A stretch of DNA of 5,140 nucleotides, taken from positions 1 to 5,140 of the forward strand of contig JAEPNS010000258.1 in NCBI GenBank assembly GCA_017643325.1, written 5' to 3'. Shown here piece after piece: positions 1 to 4,730 of the stretch; within the stretch, counting starts at the first letter, position 1, and each line of letters opens with the position of its first letter. Made by a program: the position numbers and the translations under genes. The stretch comes from Alphaproteobacteria bacterium (GTDB taxonomy: Bacteria; Pseudomonadota; Alphaproteobacteria; UBA6615). The notes below the pieces were generated by a model. The model searched no databases and was not told where the DNA came from. It saw only the letters and a program-made list of their open reading frames with translations.

Positions 1-752
1 GGCGCGCCCGACATGATCGCCGCCTGGCGCATCCCGCCCAGCGTGCGCGCGGCATGCGCGATCAGGATCGAGGCGATGAAGGCGGCGACCAGCCCCTGGT
101 AGCCGGCCTGCAGCGCGATCTCCGCCAGGGGCGTCGCCGCCAGGTTGCTCGGCAGCAGCAGGAACCAGACCGGGATGTAGATCGCCAGGTTGAGCGCGTT
201 GACGACGCTCAGCGATTCCAGCGCCGTCAGGCCCCAGCCGCGCACCGAGGTCAGGAAGGTGGCGTTGCAGGCCGCCGCGCCGAGGAACAGCAGGTGCCCG
301 CGCCACTGCCCGGGCTCGCCGAAGGACAGCGCATCCCAGCCGGTCGCCGCGACCCCCACGACGATCAGCGCGACGCCCACGATCCGCCAGCCGCCGAGCC
401 GCACGCCGAACACCGCCCAGGCGAGCAGCGCAGCCAGCACCGGCATCGCGCCGTTGATCACGACCCCGCCATGGGCGACCGGCGCGTAGGACATGCCGCC
501 GAAGACGAACAGGGTAAACGGCGCACCCGACGTGATGGCGAGCACCAGCGCCTTCCACCAGGCGATGCGCGGCCAGCGCACCATGAACAGCACCGGGATC
601 GTGCACAGGCCCGCGACCCCGAAGCGCAGCGCGGCCATGTCCCACACCGTCAGCGTCGAGGTGGCCCCGAAGCGCGAGACCACGAGGAACCCCGCGAACA
701 GGACCAGCACGCCGACACCGGCCGCGACTCCCCCCAGCGCTTCCCGGTTCAT
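1..752 (-). CDS. EamA/DMT-family membrane transporter, 3' end missing
   Basis: The reverse strand is open from ATG at 752 to the left edge: 250 complete codons plus two bases, no stop. The product is very hydrophobic, with repeated Gly/Ala-rich membrane helices: roughly residues 6-26, 37-58, 65-88, 97-116, 121-137, 151-170, 180-200 and 215-235. A full-length family member has about 290-300 residues in ten helices and two EamA repeats, so only the last one or two helices are missing. Residues 90-112 (PVAHGGVVINGAMPVLAALL) correspond to the helix-4 region that ends the first EamA repeat in this family. Family membership implies an inner-membrane carrier of a small metabolite; the substrate cannot be named. 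The Shine-Dalgarno match is weak (a G-run 9-13 bases upstream). A terminator ends only 21 bases before the start codon. It is clearly different in sequence from the two transporters on the right, so it is not a recent copy of them. Confidence 0.88.
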   Translation of the reverse strand, partial: MNREALGGVAAGVGVLVLFAGFLVVSRFGATSTLTVWDMAALRFGVAGLCTIPVLFMVRWPRIAWWKALVLAITSGAPFTLFVFGGMSYAPVAHGGVVINGAMPVLAALLAWAVFGVRLGGWRIVGVALIVVGVAATGWDALSFGEPGQWRGHLLFLGAAACNATFLTSVRGWGLTALESLSVVNALNLAIYIPVWFLLLPSNLAATPLAEIALQAGYQGLVAAFIASILIAHAARTLGGMRQAAIMSGA

Positions 753-773
753 GTTCGATGGCCCCCGGACGAG

Positions 774-802
774 AAAAGGCCCCGCGCATGCGCGGAGCCT
801 TT
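774..802 (-). terminator. Intrinsic terminator of the scoAB operon
   Basis: Read leftwards, bases 802-775 form a 13-pair stem: AAAGGCTCCGCGC against GCGCGGGGCCTTT, around a two-base AT apex that in RNA would open to a four-base loop. A T-tract (TTTT at 777-774, then CTC) follows. One pair (796/781) is a G-U wobble on this strand but an A-C mismatch on the other. Together with the T-tract side, this marks it as a terminator for leftward transcription. It lies about 40 bases past the scoB stop codon. Confidence 0.8.
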
Positions 803-811
803 CCAAACTAC

Positions 812-830
812 CGGACGCGGCGCGCGTCCG
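812..830 (-). terminator. First of two tandem hairpins downstream of scoB
   Basis: A perfect 8-bp inverted repeat (CGGACGCG / CGCGTCCG) with a three-base loop starts 12 bases after the scoB stop. It has no proper T-tract; only GTAGTTT follows. It may be a weak terminator, a pause site or a 3'-end stabilising hairpin that backs up the stronger hairpin at 774-802. The stem is plain in the sequence; the role is inferred. Confidence 0.45.
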
Positions 831-842
831 TCGATAGATGCC

Positions 843-1475
843 CTACTGGGTGACGATGGTCGCCTCGGACTTCTCGCGCACCTCGTCGACGCTGACGCCC
901 GGCGCCAGCTCCTTGATGTGCACGCCGCCCTCGCCGATCGAGAACACGCCGAGCTCGGTGATGATGTCGTCCACCACGCCCGCGCCGGTCAGCGGCAGGG
1001 TGCATTCCTTGAGCAGCTTCGCCGAGCCGTCCTTGGCGTTGTGGTCCATCAGGATCACCACGCGCTTCACGCCGGCGACGAGGTCCATCGCGCCGCCCAT
1101 GCCCTTGACCATCTTGCCCGGGATCATCCAGTTGGCGAGATCGCCGTTCTCGGCCACCTGCAGCGCGCCGAGGATCGACATGTTGATGTGGTCGCCGCGG
1201 ATCATCGCGAAGGACTGGGCGCTGTCGAAATAAACCGACTGCGGCAATTCGGTGATCGTCTGCTTGCCCGCGTTGATGAGGTCGGGATCGACCTCGTTGT
1301 CGCGCGGGAACGGGCCCATGCCGAGCATGCCGTTCTCCGACTGGAACGTGACGTCCATGTCATCGGGGATGAAGTTCGCCACCTTGGTCGGCATGCCGAT
1401 GCCGAGGTTGACGTAGAACCCGTCTTCGAGCTCCTGCGCCGCGCGGGCGCACATATCGTCGCGTGACCAAGCCAT
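843..1475 (-). CDS. scoB: Succinyl-CoA:3-oxoacid CoA-transferase, subunit B
   Basis: This 210-residue protein has the usual length and motifs of the beta subunit of class I 3-oxoacid CoA-transferases (ScoB; AtoA in the acetoacetate naming). The catalytic-glutamate signature FQSENGMLG lies at residues 44-52, with Glu47 as the residue expected to form the glutamyl-CoA thioester. Other family blocks are GIGMPT (25-30), SVYFDSAQSFAMIRGDH (80-96), NWMIPGKMVKGMGGAMDLV (115-133) and GVFSIGEGGVHIKELAPGV (176-194). With subunit A it moves CoA between succinyl-CoA and acetoacetate (or a similar 3-oxoacid) in the cytoplasm. The start is supported by a strong Shine-Dalgarno sequence six bases upstream. 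It is second in a leftward operon, 49 bases after scoA, and is followed by a terminator. The exact acid substrate cannot be settled from sequence; related enzymes act on 3-oxoadipate or short-chain fatty acids. Confidence 0.95.
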   Translation of the reverse strand: MAWSRDDMCARAAQELEDGFYVNLGIGMPTKVANFIPDDMDVTFQSENGMLGMGPFPRDNEVDPDLINAGKQTITELPQSVYFDSAQSFAMIRGDHINMSILGALQVAENGDLANWMIPGKMVKGMGGAMDLVAGVKRVVILMDHNAKDGSAKLLKECTLPLTGAGVVDDIITELGVFSIGEGGVHIKELAPGVSVDEVREKSEATIVTQ

Positions 1476-1481
1476 ATTCCG

Positions 1482-1490
1482 TCTCCTTCT
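1482..1490 (-). promoter_or_regulatory. Strong ribosome-binding site of scoB
   Basis: On the reverse strand AGAAGGAGA sits six bases before the scoB ATG. It is the best Shine-Dalgarno match in the window. It fixes the start of scoB and indicates that subunit B has its own efficient initiation rather than depending on coupling to scoA across the 49-base gap. Confidence 0.75.
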
Positions 1491-1524
1491 CTAAATCCGT
1501 TCTCTTTTATTGCGCCGGGGCCGC

Positions 1525-2226
1525 TCAGCCTTCGCGGACCGTGCGGAACTCGATCCGCTTCTCGAAGTCTTTCCCTTCGAAGATGCGGTCGGTGTAGATG
1601 CTGGGCAGGTGGATACAGTCGGGATCGAGCTGTCCCGGCTCCACCAGTTCCTCCACCTCGACGACGCAGGTCTTGCCCGCCGTCGCCATCGGCGCGTTGA
1701 AGTTGCGCGCGGTCTTGCGGAACACGACGTTGCCCGCCGTATCGCCCTTCCACGCCTTCACGATCGCCAGGTCGCCCACGAGGCCGCGCTCCATGACATA
1801 GGTCTGGCCGTCGAACTCCTTGGTCTCCTTGCCCTCGGCGATGATCGTGCCGACACCGGTCTTGGTGTAGAAGGCCGGGATGCCCGCGCCGCCCGCGCGG
1901 CAGCGCTCGGCGAGCGTGCCCTGGGGGTTGAACTCGAGCTCGAGCTCGCCCGCGAGGAACTGGGCCTCGAAGGTCTTGTTCTCGCCGACATAGGACGAGA
2001 TCATCTTCTTCACCTGGCGGGTCTGCAGCAGCAGGCCGAGGCCGAAGTCGTCCACGCCCGCGTTGTTCGACGCGATGGTCAGGTCCTTCACGCCGGAATC
2101 GCGGATCGCGAGGATCATGTGTTCCGGGATGCCGCACAGGCCGAAGCCGCCGGCGAGGATCGTCATGCCGTCGAACAGCAGGCCGTCCAGTGCGGCCTTG
2201 GCGTCCGGGTAAACCTTTTTGCTCAT
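1525..2226 (-). CDS. scoA: Succinyl-CoA:3-oxoacid CoA-transferase, subunit A
   Basis: This 233-residue protein is the alpha subunit of a class I CoA-transferase (ScoA; AtoD in the acetoacetate naming) at the normal family length. Residues 19-34 (DGMTILAGGFGLCGIP) match the family's N-terminal CoA-transferase signature. SNNAGVDDFGLGLLL (53-67), the AGGAGIPAFYTKTGVGT block (111-127) and KTARNFNAPMATAGK (171-185) are further typical segments. It has no catalytic glutamate signature of its own; that residue is on ScoB, so the two subunits form the working enzyme. The start ATG has AGAAGGG seven bases upstream. It is the first gene of the leftward scoA-scoB operon and lies divergent to the transporter pair at 2480. 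No thiolase, hydroxybutyrate dehydrogenase or other ketone-body gene is visible beside it. A substrate other than acetoacetate therefore remains possible. Confidence 0.95.
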   Translation of the reverse strand: MSKKVYPDAKAALDGLLFDGMTILAGGFGLCGIPEHMILAIRDSGVKDLTIASNNAGVDDFGLGLLLQTRQVKKMISSYVGENKTFEAQFLAGELELEFNPQGTLAERCRAGGAGIPAFYTKTGVGTIIAEGKETKEFDGQTYVMERGLVGDLAIVKAWKGDTAGNVVFRKTARNFNAPMATAGKTCVVEVEELVEPGQLDPDCIHLPSIYTDRIFEGKDFEKRIEFRTVREG

Positions 2227-2241
2227 CTCTCAGCCCTTCTC

Positions 2242-2253
2242 AGACCTAGGTCT
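2242..2253. promoter_or_regulatory. Perfect 12-bp palindrome in the scoA leader
   Basis: AGACCTAGGTCT is a perfect palindrome with no spacer. It ends one base before the scoA Shine-Dalgarno sequence (2234-2240) and 15 bases before the start codon. With no loop it is a poor RNA hairpin, so a dimeric DNA-binding regulator is the likelier reading. No regulator gene in the window can be assigned to it. Confidence 0.35.
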
Positions 2254-2310
2254 TGTTCGTTCTTGTCCAGCCGGCGACGTACTTTTGCGTCGTCACCGGG
2301 CTCCCCCCGG

Positions 2311-2325
2311 CCGGACCCCGTCCGG
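2311..2325. repeat. Short GC hairpin in the presumed scoA leader
   Basis: CCGGAC and GTCCGG flank a CCC loop: a 6-bp stem just downstream of the predicted leftward transcription start, so it would lie near the 5' end of the scoA mRNA. It could stabilise the 5' end or be a chance palindrome in GC-rich DNA. There is no T-run on either side that would suggest attenuation. Confidence 0.3.
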
Positions 2326-2334
2326 CGCGCTGCC

Positions 2335-2363
2335 GATAAACAACAGCGGCCCGCCGCTGTCAA
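2335..2363 (-). promoter_or_regulatory. Predicted sigma70-type promoter for scoAB
   Basis: Read leftwards, a perfect -35 hexamer TTGACA (2363-2358) is followed by a 17-base spacer and TTTATC (2340-2335), a loose -10 hexamer matching 3 of 6 consensus positions. Transcription would begin near 2328, giving scoA a leader of about 100 bases. The 17-base spacing and the perfect -35 favour a real promoter. The weak -10 is the main doubt, although alphaproteobacterial -10 boxes are often degenerate. Confidence 0.5.
2343..2360. promoter_or_regulatory. Perfect inverted repeat filling the scoAB promoter spacer (candidate operator)
   Basis: ACAGCGGC and GCCGCTGT form a perfect 8+2+8 inverted repeat. It covers nearly all of the spacer between the predicted -35 and -10 boxes of the leftward promoter and runs three bases into the -35. 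A dimeric repressor bound here would block RNA polymerase. No T-tract follows in either direction, so terminator function is unlikely. Confidence 0.45.
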
Positions 2364-2479
2364 ACCCGCGCCGGGCAGGCCGAGTATGCCGAAATTCCAT
2401 GACCGTTCCGAGTCCCGTGCATGGCTCGAGGGCACCGGTTCCCTATCCGTGCCCGGCCGACCCCGCTAATGTCGGCCCG

Positions 2480-3367
2480 ATGGGGGTCCCGCCGTTCCGC
2501 TTTTCCGATGCCGTCCTCGCCTCGCTTCTCATGCTCGGCGCGGTCTGCCTGTTTTCCGGCGCGCACGGGCTGGTGCGCTACGCCAGCAGCGAGCTGCACC
2601 CGTTCCAGATATCCTTCCTGCGCTCGTTCTTCGGCCTGATGTTCATGCTGCCGATCATCCTGCGTGGCCCGGATTACTCGGACCTGCGCGTGAAGCTGCC
2701 GAAGCTGCACTTCATCCGGGGCTTCTCGTCGTCTGTCGCGACCCTCGCCTGGTTCTATGCCGTGTCGGTGATGCCCCTGGGCGAGGCGGTCGCGCTGAAT
2801 TTCACCGCGCCGCTCTTCGCCACCGTCCTCGCGGTCCTGTTCCTGCGCGAGGTGGTGCGTTTCAACCGCTGGGCCGGCACGGTCGTCGGGTTCGTCGGCG
2901 TGTTGATCGTCATCCGTCCAGGCATGCAGGCCGTCGAGCTTGGCGCGCTCCTGTCGCTCGGCAGCGCGCTGCTGATCGCGGTCAACGTGCTGATGATCCG
3001 GACCATGGCCCAGGTGGACAGCGGGCGCTCCATCGTCGCGTCATTCAACCTGTTCCTCACCATCTTCACGCTGATCCCGGCGCTGTTCTTCTGGCAGTGG
3101 CCGAGCTGGACCATGGTCGGCGTCACCTTTGCCATCGGGGCGTCGACAACGGTCGCGCACCTGATGCTCACCCGCGCGATGCGCCTCGCCGAGGCCTCGG
3201 CGGTGATCCCGCTCGACTTCATGCGCCTGCCGGTGTCCGCGGCGATCGGGCTGGTCTTCTTCATGGAGGTACCCGACAGCTGGACCGTCGTCGGCGCGCT
3301 GATCATCGGGCTGGCCACCGTCTATGTGGCACGCAGCGAGGCCCTGGCCGCGAGGCGGCGGGCATGA
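2480..3367 (+). CDS. EamA/DMT-family membrane transporter, first of a tandem pair
   Basis: The 295-residue product has the full length and ten-helix pattern of EamA/DMT carriers. Membrane segments are at about 11-29, 41-61, 79-98, 103-123, 131-147, 153-175, 184-206, 211-232, 240-262 and 266-285. Family motifs end each repeat: LNFTAPLFATVLAVLFLREV (106-125) with WAGTVVGFVGVLIVIRPG (131-148), and ASAVIPLDFMRLPV (239-252) with a terminal EVP-x5-VGALIIG stretch. It should work in the inner membrane on a small metabolite; the substrate is unknown. The frame stays open 87 codons further upstream, but that extension is Arg/Pro-rich, overlaps scoA and resembles no transporter, so ATG 2480 is preferred: it gives a short N-tail before helix 1. 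There is no Shine-Dalgarno match before it. A GCTAAT hexamer at 2465-2470 could place transcription start almost at the ATG (leaderless), which is speculative. Its stop overlaps the next gene. Confidence 0.9.
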   Translation: MGVPPFRFSDAVLASLLMLGAVCLFSGAHGLVRYASSELHPFQISFLRSFFGLMFMLPIILRGPDYSDLRVKLPKLHFIRGFSSSVATLAWFYAVSVMPLGEAVALNFTAPLFATVLAVLFLREVVRFNRWAGTVVGFVGVLIVIRPGMQAVELGALLSLGSALLIAVNVLMIRTMAQVDSGRSIVASFNLFLTIFTLIPALFFWQWPSWTMVGVTFAIGASTTVAHLMLTRAMRLAEASAVIPLDFMRLPVSAAIGLVFFMEVPDSWTVVGALIIGLATVYVARSEALAARRRA

Positions 3368-4284
3368 GCGGACGAGACGAACCCGACCGCCGCATGTGGG
3401 GCCTGCCGCGCCCGGTCTGGGGCGCGATCTCCATGGCCGCCGGGGTCGCCTGCCTCGCCGGGAACCATTCCATCGTCCGCGTGGTCTCCGACGAGGTCGG
3501 CGGGGTCGAGACGTCGGCGCTGCGTTTCCTGTGGGCGATCCCCTTCATGATCCCGTGGCTGCTGCGCGAACGCGGCGCCGTGGTCCGCACGAAGCGGCAC
3601 GGGCTGCACTTCGTCTCCGCGGCGCTGACGGCGGTCACCACCGCGCTGCTGTTCCTCGGGCTGGCCAACCTGCCGCTGGCGCTGGCAACGACGCTGAACT
3701 TCACCGCGCCGCTGTTCACGACGGTGATGGCCGTCGTGCTGCTGAAGGAGCGCGTCGACCTGGCGCGCTGGGCCGCAACGGTCATCGGCTTCTGCGGCGT
3801 GGTCATCATTCTTCGGCCCGGCTTCGTCGCCTTCGACCCGGCGGTGCTGCTGCCCATCGCGTCGGCCTTCACGCTCTCGCTCTGGTACTTCACCCTGAAG
3901 CGGCTCGGGGAGACGGAATCGACCGCCACGGTGACCCTGTACCAGACGATCTGGGCGTCGCTGATCCTGACCCTGCTCGCGCTGCCGGAGTGGCAGACCC
4001 CGTCCTGGACGGCGACCTTCCTGTCCATCGCCATGGGCGCGATGGGCACGGCGGCGATCTTCCTGATGGCGCGGGCGTTCGAGCTGGCGGACGCCTCGCT
4101 CGTTGCCCCGTTCGACTACGCCCGTCTGCCGTTCATCGCGCTGATCGCCTTCTTCGCCTTCGGCGAGGTGCCGGGCGTGTTCACGGTGATCGGCGCGGTC
4201 GTCATCGTCGGCGCGGCCTTCTACTCCGCCCGCCGCGAGGCCCGCGCGACGCCGGCCAACGCGGCGGCACGGCAGGGGGAGTAG
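3364..4284 (+). CDS. EamA/DMT-family membrane transporter, second of a tandem pair
   Basis: The 306-residue product is a paralogue of the protein encoded just upstream. It has ten predicted membrane helices and the same signature blocks at matching places: LNFTAPLFTTVMAVVLLKER (111-130), WAATVIGFCGVVIILRPG (136-153) and ASLVAPFDYARLPF (244-257) followed by GEVPGVFTVIGAVVIVGAAF (267-286). Helices in between are clearly diverged, so this is an old duplication or a pair of distinct subfamilies. The start codon shares bases with the upstream stop (ATGA), with a GGCGG-type weak ribosome site before it, so translation is probably coupled. A later ATG at codon 11 has no ribosome site and is less likely. 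The charged N-tail (about 15 residues) and the Ala/Arg-rich C-tail should face the cytoplasm. The substrate is unknown. A paired or two-component carrier is possible, but most family members act alone or as homodimers. Confidence 0.93.
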   Translation: MSGRDEPDRRMWGLPRPVWGAISMAAGVACLAGNHSIVRVVSDEVGGVETSALRFLWAIPFMIPWLLRERGAVVRTKRHGLHFVSAALTAVTTALLFLGLANLPLALATTLNFTAPLFTTVMAVVLLKERVDLARWAATVIGFCGVVIILRPGFVAFDPAVLLPIASAFTLSLWYFTLKRLGETESTATVTLYQTIWASLILTLLALPEWQTPSWTATFLSIAMGAMGTAAIFLMARAFELADASLVAPFDYARLPFIALIAFFAFGEVPGVFTVIGAVVIVGAAFYSARREARATPANAAARQGE

Positions 4285-4305
4285 ATCCAACACCCTCGGT
4301 CGTCA

Positions 4306-4356
4306 CCCCTGCGCCCGCCCTCGCGCTTGCGCGTTGGCGGAAACCAGACGCAGGGG
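4306..4356. repeat. Compound hairpin, left module of copy 1
   Basis: Three nested stems: CCCCTGCG/CGCAGGGG (4306-4313 with 4349-4356), CCGCC/GGCGG (4315-4319 with 4336-4340) and CGCGC-TT-GCGCG (4322-4333). In this copy A4305 and T4357 add one more pair, which copy 2 lacks. As RNA it would be a stable structure just after the transporter genes and could serve as an mRNA 3'-end hairpin, although no T-run follows. Confidence 0.7.
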
Positions 4357-4401
4357 TCCATTGACTCAGGCGGTTACCCGGTCGGGCTTCGGCGTTAATA
4401 G

Positions 4402-4421
4402 ATTCCTGCTTTCGCAGGAAT
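4402..4421. repeat. dRS3-like 20-bp hairpin, copy 1
   Basis: ATTCCTGCTTTCGCAGGAAT is an 8-bp perfect stem with a TTTC loop, followed by GACGAG. It fits the ATTCC-N-GGAAT type of dispersed proteobacterial palindrome, for which the Neisseria dRS3 repeat (ATTCCC-N8-GGGAAT) is the best-known example. The resemblance is by pattern only. Confidence 0.75.
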
Positions 4422-4508
4422 GACGAGGGGAGGAATTGCGACGACTAGGGGCCCTCATCGACATCGGTGGAGCCGACGCCTCGACTACATCCCGACCCCC
4501 GGTCGTCA

Positions 4509-4559
4509 CCCCTGCGCCCGCCCTCGCGCTTGCGCGTTGGCGGAAACCAGACGCAGGGG
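4509..4559. repeat. Compound hairpin, left module of copy 2
   Basis: Identical in all 51 bases to the hairpin at 4306-4356, with the same three nested stems (8, 5 and 5 pairs). The base just outside the outer stem differs from copy 1 (C4560), which removes the extra pair. Confidence 0.7.
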
Positions 4560-4604
4560 CCCATTGACTCAGGCGGTGGCCCGGTCCGGCGTCGGCGATA
4601 ATGG

Positions 4605-4624
4605 ATTCCTGCTTTCGCAGGAAT
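4605..4624. repeat. dRS3-like 20-bp hairpin, copy 2
   Basis: Exact repeat of the 20-bp stem-loop at 4402-4421 in the same orientation, again followed by GACGAG. The preceding base pair is GG here and AG in copy 1; GG-ATTCC is the form usually seen in this type of dispersed palindrome. Confidence 0.75.
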
Positions 4625-4678
4625 GACGAGCGAGGGACTCGTGAAGCCGGAGCGTCCCGATTGGCTCCTCGACGCCGC

Positions 4679-4707
4679 TTGACTCCGGCGGGGCCGCGCC
4701 CGGTAAT
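4679..4707 (+). promoter_or_regulatory. Predicted sigma70-type promoter for the flavin monooxygenase
   Basis: TTGACT (4679-4684, 5 of 6 to the -35 consensus), a 17-base GC-rich spacer, then GGTAAT (4702-4707, 4 of 6 to the -10 consensus). Transcription would start near 4714, about 16 bases before the ATG at 4731. This position and spacing suggest that the gene is transcribed on its own and not with the transporter pair upstream. Confidence 0.5.
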
Positions 4708-4730
4708 TGAGCCAACCTTGGGGGGCGCGG

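Larger units (their letters stand above)
4297..4427. repeat. 131-bp composite palindromic element, copy 1 (REPIN/MITE-like)
   Basis: This copy aligns without gaps to 4500-4630 (124 of 131 identical). It has two modules facing each other. The left one is a 51-nt compound hairpin (4306-4356). The right one is a 20-nt hairpin (4402-4421). Both module ends read CGCAGG(GG/AA)TGACGA when read outwards, so the element has near-matching inverted ends: 12 of 14 between 4300-4313 and the complement of 4413-4426. It begins 12 bases after the second transporter's stop. No coding capacity and no clear target-site duplication were seen. Confidence 0.8.
4500..4630. repeat. 131-bp composite palindromic element, copy 2 (REPIN/MITE-like)
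   Basis: Second copy, offset by 203 bases from the first. All seven differences from copy 1 fall in the 44-bp centre (4560-4603; sites 4560, 4578, 4579, 4587, 4591, 4598, 4603). The outer 60 and 27 bases are identical. Sequences flanking the two copies are unrelated, so this is not a plain tandem segment duplication. It ends 100 bases before the flavin monooxygenase start codon. Confidence 0.8.
4285..4730. other. Repeat-bearing intergenic region between the transporter pair and the flavin monooxygenase
   Basis: No convincing protein gene lies in these 446 bases. They hold two 131-bp copies of a composite palindromic repeat, a 72-bp unique spacer between them (4428-4499) with no recognisable feature, and a promoter-bearing leader (4631-4730). 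Short open frames on both strands give peptides containing strings such as VIPAKAGI and SCESRNP, which are translations of the hairpin repeat. There is no canonical T-tract terminator after the transporter pair, so the large hairpin of the first repeat copy is the only candidate transcript end. Confidence 0.75.

Noticed and set aside
54..1466. A 470-codon open frame on the plus strand across the left transporter and scoB
   Set aside because: Its translation is dominated by Arg, Asp, His, Gln and Ala with no domain-like pattern, and it is antisense to two well-supported genes. Long open antisense frames are expected opposite GC-rich coding sequence.
1202..2137. A 311-codon minus-strand frame overlapping scoA and scoB
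   Set aside because: It is a shifted frame of the scoA and scoB coding regions, rich in Arg/Pro/Gly, and lacks any family motif. It does not indicate a frameshift fusion, since both real genes are intact with good ribosome sites.
2275..2292. Inverted repeat CGACG-N8-CGTCG in the scoA leader
   Set aside because: Five-base GC arms are expected often by chance at this base composition, and no promoter or ribosome site is positioned around it in a meaningful way.
2219..2479. An 87-codon N-terminal extension of the first plus-strand transporter
   Set aside because: The extension is Pro/Arg-rich, overlaps the start of divergent scoA and the predicted control sites, and would put a long non-membrane tail before helix 1. 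ATG 2480 gives the normal family length.
3322..4293. A 323-codon minus-strand frame (and other antisense frames) opposite the second transporter
   Set aside because: The composition is almost entirely Arg, Gly, Asp, Gln and His, as expected for the complement of a GC-rich membrane-protein gene. No ribosome site or motif was found.
4306..4356. Compound hairpin as a classical Rho-independent terminator for the transporter pair
   Set aside because: The stem is strong, but TCCATTGACT follows instead of a T-tract, and an identical hairpin recurs 203 bases on as part of the repeat. A termination or 3'-stabilising role is possible but not supported as a standard terminator.
4297..4630. A two-unit CRISPR-like array
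   Set aside because: The repeat is 131 bp with only two copies and one 72-bp spacer, no cas genes are present, and the internal structure is two inverted palindromes.
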